Part shown: positions 35,332 to 47,817 of the stretch, piece after piece | Layout: each line of letters begins with the position of its first letter | How positions within the stretch are numbered: the stretch's first letter is position 1 | Notes under the pieces: generated by a model | Seen by the model: the letters and a program-made list of their open reading frames with translations, nothing else | Told to the model about the DNA's origin: nothing | Databases searched by the model: none | Source of the DNA: Siphonodentalium dalli | Lineage: Eukaryota; Mollusca; Scaphopoda; Gadilida; Siphonodentaliidae | Length of the DNA: 64,000 nt | Assembly (NCBI GenBank): GCA_032622095.1 | Contig: CP136066.1 | Coordinates: 46,226,911 to 46,290,910, forward strand | Direction: 5' to 3' | Program-made: the position numbers and the translations under genes

Positions 35332-35873
35332 GAGACATGACACAAGATGTCACAAGAGAGAAGCCAAGTGTCAACGATTGGTGTGAGTTTGTGCTCTATC
35401 TAATAGATCATGCATAGGAGGCTTTTATTGACGAATTATTTTTTATGTTTGAAAAAACTGATTCATTCTATAGCAGGGACGTTGTCAGTGGTATTTGGTA
35501 CCAATACTCTGGTGTAAAAGTTTGTTCTTAGCCGGAAATTGAAATGTTGAGATTTGAGAGTAAGCAGTGTTCTTATCTTGTAAAATCAACACACGAAACA
35601 TCCGATGTAAATAGGAGATCGATTAGAACTTTTACTCGTCATTATAACATGACGATGTAGAGACATCTAGTGGGTTCAATCGTTATATTATCTCACAATC
35701 ATGCCGTAGATTTATAACATACACGTCCTCAATGTGATGTGAGTTCCGATGGCATAGAATATATTCTTATTTACGAAGTGGTTACATTTCTTGTTTCGAC
35801 TCGTGTCGTGTCACAAACAATTCTAAAGTCGGTGGACAAAAAACAAAACAAAAAAACAACAAACTATAAAAAA

Positions 35874-35886
35874 AATAAAAAATAAA
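35874..35886 (+). promoter_or_regulatory. candidate polyadenylation signals (AATAAA x2)
   Basis: AATAAA at 35874-35879 and 35881-35886, about 545 bp after the stop codon, are the first exact hexamers downstream of the gene. They lie in an A-rich tract (35830-35930), so chance occurrence is possible. Confidence 0.4.
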
Positions 35887-35939
35887 CTAAACTAATATAA
35901 AAATAAAATATAAATAAAATAAAACGTTCGAAACCGACT

Positions 35940-38040
35940 GAATACAGTTTATTCAGCTTATTTACATAACAATGTAACCTAACTGATACATGGTAAGCAG
36001 ACATGTAGTGTTTATGGTCACGCGACAACACAACAGTAGAGTATCATGACACGTCCCTGCCGAATAGAGAGTACCTCTATGGTACAACCTTACTGAGCCT
36101 CCTGGACTTGACACCCATTGACGCACGTTATCCAGCGTGTACCACACATTCATGGAGCCTTGCTTGCGCTCATGGTGCCCTGGAACACGCAAGAAGTTAG
36201 AAGAAAATGTGACACATTGGCTCTTAGTGTTTGCTGTGTTAGTTTGGGGGTTGTTTGTTTTATTTTTTATTGTTTTTTTTTTTTTCAATTTGTGCGTGTG
36301 TATTTGTATTATATTTATTTTTGGGGTATTAAAATTCTTTGCATTTTCGATCTCTTTGAGTATTTATCCAAACAATGACTATCCAAGGGTGTTACCGTGA
36401 GTATATTAGAACACGAATCCCAATGTTCAAGGACATATTATACCGACCATTATTGTCGAATAATGTAATTAAAATAACCTTTGACAAAACATGTGAAGGA
36501 AATATGGTTAACGTAATCATGTCAGATCAATCCATAATAATATCAACTGCATTTGAATAATACTTAACTTAAGAGAAACTGACAACATTTGATTCCATAT
36601 CGGTGCTCGGATAACATAAACTAGGTGTCATGCATGGATTCGAACATGGCGGTGCGTTACCTATATCGAAATGGACCTGATCGAAATTTCATTGGAGTTT
36701 CATGTTCATCTCTCGACGAATTTGATATCCTGTCCGAAAAACACACAATCGAAAAGCTATTGTTGACACTACTGTCAAGAACCGTTTGCAAACATCCTAG
36801 CCCCACATTTTAAAAAGCGCGGCTACGTGCCTGAATTTTGGATCTGGTCTACCTTTTTGGCTTACCGTAGCATGTCATACATGTATGAATGTTCTAGAAC
36901 TTACAAACAAAGAATTGTCTTACCCACCTAGCACCAGCACTTAAACAAACAGCTACATCTCTACTTTGATTTAGGTTTGTTCATTAATAAATTCGGTTGG
37001 GGTGAATATAAAGCTTTCGTTTCACACCGAAACGAGTCAGTAAACGATTTAACGAGTAAAAAACATAATTCAAAATCAGTAGCAAACGTGGATTCCATTC
37101 TTGGTGAGAATAAATGAGATTTGCGATATTAAACGGATATGGGTCATTTGATCCTCAAACTTACATGTATCTACTTTGCATACGTAATTTGGTATTAGAG
37201 ACAACAGACACCATTCACATAATAAACTACGACATATAATTATTAAGAATAGCTATTTGTAGTCGTTATTATTTCGCACGGTCCAAAAAACTTTTCGCAT
37301 CATTGACGATAACGAGTCCGTGTGGGAGACAATCCTGCTTGCCACTCGCAGTAAGGGGATGATGGTTCTGCGTGCCGTAATTATATTCGTTCTTGAAATA
37401 AAGGTTTAAACCCGAAAGGTGAACTTTATAGAATTTAAGTGCCATACCACTTCGAGAGGTGATACAGGTATAACATATATCTGTACAACTGAGCAAACAA
37501 TACAAATATCCGTCTTGTGCACGTCATGTTATATTTAATGACCTCTACCTGCCCTCAGAACAAAGCATTAACGCCAATTCCAGTATAAACACGCAACCGA
37601 ATGGCAAACAATAAAGTCTGGTAACTCTACATGCAGAATCGATGTTATCGTGAACAATAGAGTTATCTCTCTTCAATTGAGTCACTTTCAGCAGAAATGC
37701 AGATTTTACATTTTAAAAGCAGTTCCAATTATTGTATGGATAGTGTTGGTGCGTTACAGAAATTTAAACAATTGGAACGTATTTGACAATCGTTATAATT
37801 ATGTTGTTCAATGCATGTTTACGTAAATAATGTGAGTATCCGAGCATGTTATGAGGGATTCTCCGGGATAATTCCATTTCTGTCACCAACGCGTCCGCAT
37901 CAATACATCAGTTATATGAACATAATTATTTATGCTACATAGCCTGGTTATTACACTAAACCATACCCGGTGATTGGCCAACTGTCAATAATTTTATTGG
38001 TTCATGTGTGTCATATCCCAATAAAATGGGTTATGTGCAG
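35940..38040. other. intergenic, no gene seen
   Basis: Downstream of the PAN/fibrinogen gene. Small open frames on both strands (for example 35962-36288 minus and 36118-36400 plus) are lysine/asparagine- or phenylalanine-rich translations of A/T runs and have no domain signature. Confidence 0.45.
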
Positions 38041-38044
38041 CATA

Positions 38045-38495
38045 CATGTAACTGGGTGTGTTATTGGAGTGCGCGGCCATAGACTAATTTATCGATTCTT
38101 CACAGGTAGAATATTAGGATAACTTACAGTGTTGCATGGTATGTATAGCATAATATCCAAACGGTAGATTGATTTAAGAAACAAAATAGTCAACTGAGTT
38201 TGTTGAATTTAATAAGAAAATACTATATTAATAAAATAAATGAATGTAAATTGAGTGTGTTTTATTGAGAGTTATGTCGGTGTTGTTGTTGGAGCACATT
38301 TAGTGCCATAGACTAATATATCGATTATTCACAGGTAGAACATTAGGCTAACTTATACAGTTTTGCATTGTGTGTATAGTATAATATCCAAGTTTGTTCA
38401 ATTTAATGAAAAAAGCTACATAAATATAAGAAATGGATGTAGTTTGAATGTGTTTTATTTATTGAGGTTGGTGTGGTTGTTGGAGCACATTTAGT
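38045..38495 (+). repeat. ~235-bp tandem duplication
   Basis: Two diverged copies in direct tandem. Each contains 'ccatagactaat(t/a)tatcgatt', 'cacaggtagaa(t/c)attagg', 'ataatatccaa' and ends '(g)tgtgttttatt...ggagcacatttagtg'. The second copy is followed by an inverted piece, 'aacacactcaaactacattc' at 38559-38578, mirroring 'atgtagtttgaatgtgtt'. A small hairpin, gtgtgaa-gagcttcgcg-tttcacac, lies at 38493-38517. Confidence 0.75.
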
Positions 38496-38599
38496 GTGAA
38501 GAGCTTCGCGTTTCACACATTGTGTCCAACGGCATCCGTACTATGACCTTCAACCAAACACACTCAAACTACATTCAGTTCATAAATATATGCTCAAAA

Positions 38600-41500
38600 C
38601 TAGGGATCATGCGCTTTTGTGAAGCAGTTCGTGCATGGTATATGTTCTTATTCTGTGTTATACACATATGTCTGTAAATATAGATACTTGCTCATTACAT
38701 ATATCTGTTGCATCAAGATTGGGTGATCCGTATTTTATTATAGTTTGACCGTCGGATAGTTAGTCCCATGCATAAGCCATTGGCGAAGCAGCGATTTTAT
38801 TGACATGTAACGTCGGGTATTCGAACACGAAGGACGTTTGGGAACGAGCCGTCTCATACTCGGATACCGGACAATCCAACGAAACAGGTTACATTTATAT
38901 CCATTGTAATTCAATCCATCAACCAATTTAAAAAGAAACAGCACGAAAACAAAAACTTTTTATCGACTTTACATGTTTGTTTTCGCTTTCATTAGCGCGC
39001 GCTGCGTGTATACTTTTCTGCAAATTTTTGATAGCCGTGGTCCCGTGGGCATTGTATTTATAGATAATTGGTTTTTCCGGTTTAAAAGTCGAACTGCGCG
39101 ACCAGGAGGCCGAGTCCGGTAAAAGGTGTAGTTGGGAATTTCAATTTCGTTTATTGTCCTTTGCCAATAATGTTGATTTTTGGTTTGTGACAAGCTATGT
39201 CAATTATCAATAAAAGAAATTTAAATGATAATTTGTAAGTCTTATATTTCAACTTTTATAGAAATTTTTCGTTCTGCAGCCCACTGATGGTTGTGGTCGG
39301 AGACGGCCGAGTCGGCCACCGGTTCGTTAATTAGGTGCTGGTTTTTATTGTTATTTTAAAGAATTCTGAGTTGGTCATTCGCGAAACCAATATATTTTAT
39401 TTTCTATAATTACAATCATGGGTATATGATATATGATCTTGAGCGCGTTACCATTTCTGACTATGGTTTTCTTGTATTGTGTGTGTACTGCCGATATGGC
39501 GGAGTAGTACTCCTGTCGGTGTACTGAGGCACCCTGTCTCTACAGTTTTTATGAACTAGGACTATTAGCTATGCTATCACCTGATTAGGAATGCATAGGT
39601 AACGCACCAAAACACTGTAATGCAATGTATTTGCATATCTGCTGAATGTGACTCGATCGAAGAGCGATAACTCTATTGGCCATGATAACATCGATTCAAA
39701 ATGCGGAGTTTCATAGACTTAAGAATAATTTAAATTCGTGAATTTAAATAAAATCTTAATTTCAAATTATCAATTTGAATGGAAAAATCATTATCCCTTA
39801 TAACCAATGTATGCTATATAAAATATTTCCTATCATCACATTACGCTACAGTCCCATAGGAAATCCTAACCCGAGTCTATCCCAGGCAGGTCCGGTTAGG
39901 TCATTAACAACGCTCTTGCTTTGGCACAATGCTTTGACTGTGTGTGCAGGTGCGTGAATTGAGTGGTTTATTGTCGGGAATTATATGTTTATCGATGATT
40001 GTTTATATATATTATATGTACATGTGTATGGAATATGGCGATTATGGCACATGTATAGATTAATAAACTTTAATACATTGTGAACTCTATACATTTTATG
40101 CCATCACTATACCGTAAGCGAGACTTTCATTTTAAATTATCATGTCTTGTTAATTCAAGGTGACACTAAATTCATAACCAGAGAGATGAGGTATGAGCTT
40201 AAAATTCGGGCAATTTACGGGGACATTTTCGGGGTAATTTCTGGTGATTCGCATGGAAATGCTAGCTGTAAATTATGTGTTCTAATTAACTAGCAATTCC
40301 AGCAGTATGCTAAACTGGAATCGAAAGCCGATCACCGACTCGGATGCATTACAATTTTGTTTATTGGTAGCATAATTATACAGCTGCGCTTCTGACCGCA
40401 GACATGCATTCAGTTGTTACATATAGAGACCAAACAAAATTTATAGCTTACAGTAAATACACATTAGACTTAATTTCCTGCCATGAACGCCGTGCATGTC
40501 ATTCGTGAACCAATCACTAAAAATTCACACAGAAACAAAACAAACAAACAAAACAAACGTCCGACGGCGTTTTGGTAAAAAAACAAATGGCAAAATTAGG
40601 AAGTTTTACATCAATGGAAATGTTATTCAAATATATGCAAACTTTTTTTTATAATATCTATTCGAAAAAAATATCATTCAGAGAGAAACGCACATTTTAA
40701 ATTGCCTGACCATGTATGACGACCTTACAAACACAGATTTGTTCGGACCTTTTAGTATATTTTCGTTTTCTGATTGGCCATTACATTTTGCAGTCTACGT
40801 ATGGAAGGTCATCGCGATCACCTGGATCACAATAAAATTGTGTTGCGGTCAGATGCGATTTAGGCTCCTTAGTCCTTATTCTCGTTTCTTATATAAATAT
40901 AATAAACAAATCGGAGTAGAGTCAGGTCTCAATCAAAATAGAGTCGGAACTAATCACGTGTCCGTAAATCTCATGAGTATGTCAAATAGGGAAGTTTACA
41001 TGATCCGTATATGCGATAAATCTATAGACATTTAATGGAATATACGTTAATTAAATTAAATTACATTTCAAGTATATGTGCAATTTAAGCACCATTTATA
41101 TAGGAAATAAGAGATTTATGGATGCTTTAAATTTCAAATATTCGTTAAATTTATGCCTATTTTTTATTTTCATATACATGCTACATTAGCTTATTATATT
41201 TCATTTCGGTATATACGATAGATAGATACGAAAATACTGGATTGAACAATGCACACGAAAGTGCGCACTAGAAATCACTGGAATAAGTGATCAAAACCAA
41301 ACTTACCAAACTTTGCTTTGAAGATCTGGTTTGGATCAAAACAAATTGTGGAGATCAGAATCAAAACGGGTTCCACATATGTGACATGTTCAAAACCCAT
41401 TTTTGGTTTGTGTGAAATCAAATTTATAGGAATGTACGGGTATTTTATTTAATATCGTCGTCGCAGGATTAGAACCATAACAATCGTCGAAGAAGAGCAC
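38600..41500. other. intergenic, no gene seen
   Basis: No domain-bearing frame. The 107-codon plus-strand frame at 40712-41035 has a hydrophobic middle segment but no recognisable family, splice context or repeat membership, and is probably chance. Confidence 0.4.
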
Positions 41501-41504
41501 ATAT

Positions 41505-43421
41505 TATGTTAGTCTTTTCAATCTGATTTTATCGACAGGTTGTGTACCGCACGAATGGTCACTGGGCGTTATCAAACCGAGTTTTTAAAATAAGAACGAC
41601 CCCTTAAATCCAGAGAATTACAGAAGAATAACACTCCTATGTGTAATTTATAAATTATTCACTACAATTTTATGCTTGCGGATTAATGATTTCCTCTCAG
41701 CTAATAGTATTCAAACTGAAGCACAAGCTGGTTTTCGAAGGGACCACATATTCTCCATGTTCGCACTTATACAACTGGTCAAAATGAAAAAAAGGAACTA
41801 CACTGTGCATTTATCGATATCACAAAGGCTTTTGACTCTGTTTGGCGAGATGATCTATGGGCCAAACTAAAGCACTATAATATCACCGGAAACATTTTAA
41901 ATGTTATTAAGAGTATGTATTTAGACATGAACATGAATATTTCGGCAAACAGTAGCATCGCTGATAGTTTCGATAGTATTGTTGGCTTAAAACAGGGTGA
42001 AGTCCTCTCACCAATTCTTTCTGCAATATACCTAAATGACGTGGAGGAATTTCTTGAATCGCGCCGATGCTGTTCTATTGACTTCGGTGAGTCAACCCCC
42101 GATATATACATGAAATTGTTTCTCCTCATGTATGCCGATGACACCGTGATTCTATCTAATTCTGAGAGCGGATTGCAATACTCACTATATAATTTCACAG
42201 CTTAGTGCAATATGTGGAAGCTCAACGTTAACTACTCGAAGACGAAAATAATGATTTTTGTAGGACGAAGCAAAAAGAAAACACCTCCATGATTCCACAT
42301 AAATTCAATACAATCAGAAATAGTCGATGATTTCACATATCTTGGAACTTGGTTCAGCAAGTCAGGTAAATTCACAAGGGAGCGCAACATGCGATGCAAA
42401 AATGCAAAAAAGGCTATCTACACCTTGATGAGTAAAGCCAGAACACATAAGCTGCCTATTGATACCATTTTGGACATTTATGAAAAGACAATAGTTCCAA
42501 TAATGACTTACGGATCAGAAGTATGGTGTTTCGAAATTACGCGAGCATTTGAAAAAATTGAAACTCTGGTTTCTTAAATTCGCACTTGGGTTAAAATCTT
42601 CCACCATGACACCACTTGTATATGGTGAAACTGGTATATACCCAATAGAGATTAAATGACAATCAGACACCTCTCATACTGGGGAAGAATCATGGACATG
42701 AATTGTGAAAGATTGCCTTTGAAACTGTACTATATTATGATAACTACACTAAAATATTTGGCTCGATTATATCAGCAAAAATCTTGAATAATTGGGTTTT
42801 TCCTCTTTTTTGATGAAACAAAGGGTACCGGAAAACGACACACTTTAATAAGTTGCTCAAGACCCGTTCAATGGCGAGGTTATTGACGCATCCAGTAAGC
42901 GCCCTTTCTACCGTATTACCATGCCAAATTTCGCCTTAACAATATTATATATCACTTGAAAATCATAACACAGTGGCATGCCTGATGAAATTCCGTACAC
43001 GCAACCATCGACTGCCCGTGGAAACTGGATCACGGATAGGCACATCATATGAGGAAAGGAAGTACAATCTCTTGATAAACCTAGCTGCCTTCATACAATA
43101 TGCCCTTGCCAGACAAGAAACACCATGAGGCTCATGATTGACACTATATATACACACCCCTTATTCACCACCACAACAACAACTGTACTGAAGACACCCC
43201 CATGAATAATACCTATCACCGACAACGAAGAACCAAAAATGAACTAAATAATAACGAAAAGACACCCACCCACGCGACCCCACCCAACACCATTGAGTAT
43301 TGTATACTTACAACGCATGCGTTTAATTGATGTATTACTATTTGTAAACATATAATATGTCAATGCTCCAATGTCATATTTTGACTACATGAGTGAATAA
43401 ATCTGAATCTGAATCTGAATC
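41505..43421 (+). pseudogene. decayed LINE ORF2 relic with (GAATCT)n tail
   Basis: Plus-strand fragments in shifting frames follow a LINE reverse transcriptase: GCVPHEWSLGVIKPSF (about 41538), NPENYRRITLLCVIYKLF (about 41608), EAQAGFRRDHIFSM (41720), the catalytic core ITKAFDSVWRDDLWAKL (about 41817-41870), GLKQGEVLSPILSAIYLND (41985-42040), the YADDTVILS motif (about 42132), MWKLNVNYSKTKIMIF (42210), TYGSEVWCFE (42505), MTPLVYGETGIYPIEI (42605) and KFRTRNHRLPVETGSR (about 42988). Stops and frameshifts occur throughout, and the endonuclease and most of the C-terminal zinc knuckle are missing. It ends in GAATAAATCTGAATCTGAAT... at about 43392-43420, a short tandem 3' tail typical of CR1/L2-like LINEs. 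It is not functional. Confidence 0.9.
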
Positions 43422-44585
43422 TGACATTTGTCGTTCTTATTAATGTTCTTATTACACGCTGATTGAACTCACGAATACAGCTGACATGGTTCCCTGAGAA
43501 ATTGTCACAAGTATCATGGCGGAAAACAAAAACCCGACTCTCTATCTGCAATGTATATGCATGTCATCATCTTCATTGTATATAGAATCTTAGCAATTGT
43601 TAGGAGACAAGATTTGCTAGAATAATTAATAACTTCACACAAACTATGCTCGACAAATAGCTTATTGTCTTGCCTCTATGTGTTGCATTCTTGATTGCAT
43701 CATATAACACCATACCCCACATAATGTATTATAATAAAGAATAAAGCTGTCACAAATATTCCAGCCCAATTAAAACCAATGTTGATATGCAGTGTTGTCC
43801 ACCCAAGCAAGGAGTATTCAACTGGAATTAGGCCATAGTGTTAATAAATATTGTGGTCAGCTTTCAGTTGGTTATGAACCCATGAGCCACAACTCATCTT
43901 AGCCCGATTTTTCATTGATCAACAGGCATGACATGAAAATTTGGAAACATAGAACAGTATTTATGAGCAGTTGCCATTCTAAAACAAAATAATCACTAAA
44001 TTTCACGAAAAAAGAATAATTAAGTCTGCTCTCATGATCTATGGATATATATCAACTACTATTTTTAGTAAAAATCAATTATTTTACAGGAAATCTTGGT
44101 ACCAGAAATCAGTGAAATTTTAAATATTTTTCATGCCAAAAAAGTAAAGTAAATGAGGATACAATATCGAATGGGTCGATGATTCTTAAATATTTTGTAC
44201 AATAATCATAATAGCTTGCACCAAATTTCACTAAGAAATTCCAGACATATTTTGAGACATAACTTGAAATACCAGGACACTGTGGAAAACCGTGCACCTG
44301 AACTTTAAATATGGGCAAGGTCTTTTGTAGATATAGATTATGTCGACGTTAAGCAATTGAGTCAATTATCAATTAGAAGTGTTAGAAGAAACGATTCAAA
44401 CATACAATGTGTGGGAAATAGGTGACAATTTATTGTTGATACTAATCTAATTATGTGTGGGTCCGATAAGATATCGCGAAACGTGACAATGAGAACTCAG
44501 ATCTATTGACGCTTTTGTTGTCCGGGTAATGGCATATATGGCAGATTTTGGTTCAGAAAAAAATACGACGCATTTATAACGCGAC
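43421..44585. other. intergenic, weak similarity to 49660-50330
   Basis: No gene. Landmarks such as 'cttcattgtatata(g/t)', 'atttatgagc', 'ttttacag(g/a)a' and 'atttttcatg(c/t)ca' occur in the same order at 49675-50160. The two stretches may be old paralogous copies. Confidence 0.35.
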
Positions 44586-44586
44586 C

Positions 44587-45366
44587 AGTAACCCGGTTAC
44601 AAATGCGCCCTATTTTTTGGCATTTGAAGTTACATTAGGAAGTCGTTTAACCTCTTCGCTGCTAAATGACGTTATGACGTCGTGTGCTGGGCTGTAGTTG
44701 ACGTTATTGCCATTTTCCAATGGGAAACTATAACGGGAATACCACAAGAACTATAAAACTGACTCGGTTGAAAGGCTACTATCGTTCACAATCGTGGAAC
44801 ATCATACACTGTTAGAAACTTGGAGATACAGTTATTCCGATGCACCAATCTCTGAGTTCCAGTTATGTATAATGGCCTACTTTTAGTGTGCTGAAGTACC
44901 TACGGACCGTATAGCACACGGCGTGCACTTTTACGTCCGTAATAGTTACGGATGTCACAGCAGCGAAGAGGTTAAAAATTCCAACATGTTTTTTGTCACA
45001 CAGAAAATATTTCACCCATCTTTGTTTAAATAGGGTTAAAAGTTCCATTTGGAAGTCGTTTAAAAAATGTGACGTGTCTTTTGTTACATAGTTACAAATG
45101 CTTATCAGAGAATTACTCCAGTTAGAAAAATGGAAATATTTCACCTATCCTTGCTAAAACGGGTTACACAGTTATATTTGGAAGTCGTTTAAAAAATGCG
45201 ACATAGTTACAAATGCTTATCAGAGAATAACTCCAATTAGAAAATATTTCTCATATCCTTGCTAAAAAATGGTAAGATAGTTACATTTGGAAGTCATTTA
45301 AAAATGCGACGTGTTTTTGTTACATAGTTACAAATGCTTATCAGAGAATAACTCCAATTAGAATAT
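44587..45366 (+). repeat. ~130-bp satellite, short plus-oriented array (interrupted)
   Basis: Units read 'ttacatttggaagtcgttta' - 'aatgcgacgtg' - 'ttacatagttacaaatgctt' - 'atcagagaataactccaatt' - 'atatccttgctaaa'. About three to four partial units lie here, one interrupted by a piggyBac-type MITE. A ten-copy array of the same satellite lies in opposite orientation at 55080-56400. Confidence 0.85.
44651..44971. mobile_element. piggyBac-type MITE inside the ~130-bp satellite
   Basis: A 321-bp element with a perfect 13-bp terminal inverted repeat CCTCTTCGCTGCT...AGCAGCGAAGAGG, bounded by TTAA at 44647-44650 and 44972-44975. TTAA target duplication and termini starting with C-rich CCY are piggyBac hallmarks. 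Uninterrupted satellite units ('gaagtcgtttaaaaaatg' near 45053 and 45181) supply the empty site. The interior has a small hairpin (acgtccgtaatagttacggatgt) and no transposase. Confidence 0.85.
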
Positions 45367-45399
45367 AGGAAAATAGTGCCTAAACAAGTCAAATGTGTG

Positions 45400-46102
45400 T
45401 TCCAAACCATCCGACGATTTCCATATGTCACCCATCGGGTGTCCCAATTCATGGACGTGGTGTCCCAAACCACACAAATGGGTGTCTCAACCCATCAAGT
45501 GTGTACCACACGTCCAATGGTTGTCCCAAGCCAACAGATGAGTGTCCATAATCATCCGATGAGTGCCCCAAGCCACACGATGATTGGTTTGACACACTCG
45601 ATGGGCGCTCATTGTGTGGTTTGTTTTACTCATTTGATGGTTATGGACACTCATTGGATATGTTTTGTGTACCTGTTGGATGGTTTGGGACACACCTGTG
45701 TGGTTTCGAACATCGGTTGCAAAGTCTGGAGCACTATCGGTGCGGTTTGGAAAGATTCGTTGAATGGATTGAGTCCCTAATCAGGTCGATTGAGACACTC
45801 GATGTTTGGGACACCTATTTGGGTGGGTTGGAATACCAAATGCATGGTATGGGGATATATGTGTGGGTTATAACACCAGTTATCGATTGGCGCACTACGT
45901 ACCTCAGTCTACATCAGTCTGGAAGAGGAAGAGGACACTCCTTCGATTGTTTGTGACAATATTTCGATTTGGGGAGCTCGTCGTTTGAATTGTGATAATC
46001 ACATGTCGGTTTTTGGATACTAGATGGGTTTTAAAACTCTGTATATGGTTTGGTGCACTCGTTATGTGATTTTGGACACTCATTTGATGTATTATGAAAC
46101 TA
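45400..46102. repeat. ~21-bp degenerate minisatellite that switches strand
   Basis: From about 45425 to 45590 the unit is gtgtcccaagccacacgatga in ~21-22 bp steps. From about 45600 to 46100 the units read in reverse complement (tttggacactcat(t)tgatgg). The array is therefore inverted about 45595. Open frames of up to 134 codons (45376-45780 plus, 45487-45693 minus) arise because ~21 bp is a multiple of three. They are H/T/S/V-rich repeats with no domain, so I do not call them genes. Confidence 0.75.
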
Positions 46103-47341
46103 CTAGGGGATTACCTGTGTAAATGACGGGTATGTTACTTTCTGATCTCCGCGTTTATGAGCACATTATCACTTCTATATTAGTATGGATTGGTTATACT
46201 TCTCTTTCACCTGAGGAGCGTGGGAACACTTCAATGAACTAAAACTGTATTTTGTACCCCCACTCTACCCCACATATATACGCATGCACATTTGGAACGC
46301 AACAAATTCAACATGTTACTTTATTACTGTATTTACTAACTGAAACAGATTCCATTTGGGAGCATTTATTCAGCGGCTGAGGGACCTGCGGCCCCTTTTG
46401 CGCTGTAAGCCTATGGCTCGGAAACATTTTTTTCACTGATAAAACTGTAGTTTCTACTACCACCCACATATATGCGTGCACACGTGGAATGCAACACAAT
46501 CAACTGATATGATATTACTATTTTATATATTACAGTAACTGAAACAGAGACTTTATGCGCCGACGGAGTGGTCTGCAGCCCCTCTGTGCGCTTCGCGCAC
46601 ATGTATTATGAACTTCAACAGGCTCCCTTCGGGAGCTTTTATTCAGCAGCGTATATAAAGGCCTAAGGCCATAGGCCCTTGCACTGCGGTCCATTTGAGC
46701 ACTTCGCGAATATTTTTATATTGTATAAAACGTTATTTATCAATTTGCCGTCTTCCGTAAATGTACTCCGTCCATTCCACACACAATGCACAACTTTCAT
46801 AACAAAGACACAATCCATTTCTTATATTCACACTGAAGTGGCATATTATAAGACCATTTAGCACCCATTTCTAACGATGATATAGAACGTTCTAGACTCT
46901 ACTCAACATGCACTTCCACGACAAAAGCAACATGCATTACTTAGAATATTCACACTCAACCTGATCTGACAATTAATTTATAGCGCCCATTTTCAACAAC
47001 GTTTTGGTGGAGCGCATGGAAATGTCGTCAATACAATAGCAACGCAAGTTTGGGTTTGCGTACGACGTCACATGACGTCATTTCGACAAACGTCATAAGA
47101 GATAGTGTCTACTTGAGTGCAAATACTGCATTTGGGGACCATGCTAGATCTCAGGTTTGCTTTGACCAATCGGTGTGAAATTTGGTGAGTCATCCTTTAC
47201 GGCAAACTATAGGTTGTGGTACAAATTTGGGCCACATCGGACGATTGGTTAAAAAGTTATAAACGCGCCAAAAGCGTAACCGAGTTATACACAGAAAGAC
47301 ACACCCTCGCACACACAGACGACGGGTTTTATATATATAGA
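46103..47341 (-). mobile_element. non-autonomous Helitron, family B
   Basis: On the minus strand the 5' end is A|TCTATATATATAAAACCCG (T complementary to 47341). The 3' end is CCCCTAG|T (46106-46103), preceded by a stem from + strand cctgt...acggg (46114-46130). It is 1239 bp and has no Rep/helicase frame. Internal ~200-bp modules are repeated ('aactgta(t/g)ttt', 'cacatatat(a/g)cg', 'gaaacaga' at 46240-46420 and 46437-46600). Flanking DNA on both sides is the 21-bp minisatellite ('gaaacta' before, 'tttggtggctttggaactcg' after), so insertion into that array is visible. Confidence 0.7.
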
Positions 47342-47817
47342 TATTTGGTGGCTTTGGAACTCGTATGGTGGCATATATGACTACATTTATTCGATAGCGT
47401 AAGATTTTAGTAAAACAAATAAAACAACAAAACACTTCAGTTGTTCAGATCCGACTGAAAACTTTTTAGACAAAATTGTCAAATCCTCGGGATACGACTT
47501 ATCATAGCGGATTAGGATTTACAATTTTATAGTCTTAGAGTCAAGTTATCCACGAAATTACAGGCTTAAACTATGACAACAAGAATAATGCGTTTTTGTT
47601 GGATGTTCGAATCCTGTCACATCAATAGATTTAGAGAATTGGTAGTACACTCCAGGAATTGTCGCCATACTGTCAGGCACAAATACGGCCACAATCACGT
47701 TAGTGTCAAATAGTTTGTTCCTTGCAAAAAAAAAGTTTGAAACTGGGGCCCCAGTCTGGGGGATGCACGTTTGCCGATCTGGTTCCCGGACGAACATTTT
47801 CTTACATATTTTCTTCA
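47342..47817. other. intergenic, no gene seen
   Basis: The first ~60 bases probably continue the 21-bp minisatellite. After that no feature was recognised. The minus-strand frame at 47558-47818 has no domain signature. Confidence 0.35.

Noticed and set aside
35962-36288. 108-codon minus-strand frame
   Set aside because: Its first part is a lysine/asparagine run from a poly-T tract and the rest has no recognisable domain.
40712-41035. 107-codon frame with a hydrophobic segment
   Set aside because: No family resemblance and no supporting context. Such lengths arise by chance in 64 kb.
46560-46700. GC-rich 'gctcccttcgggagc' stem resembling a bacterial terminator
   Set aside because: It lies inside Helitron B of a eukaryotic genome, and there is no bacterial transcription unit nearby.
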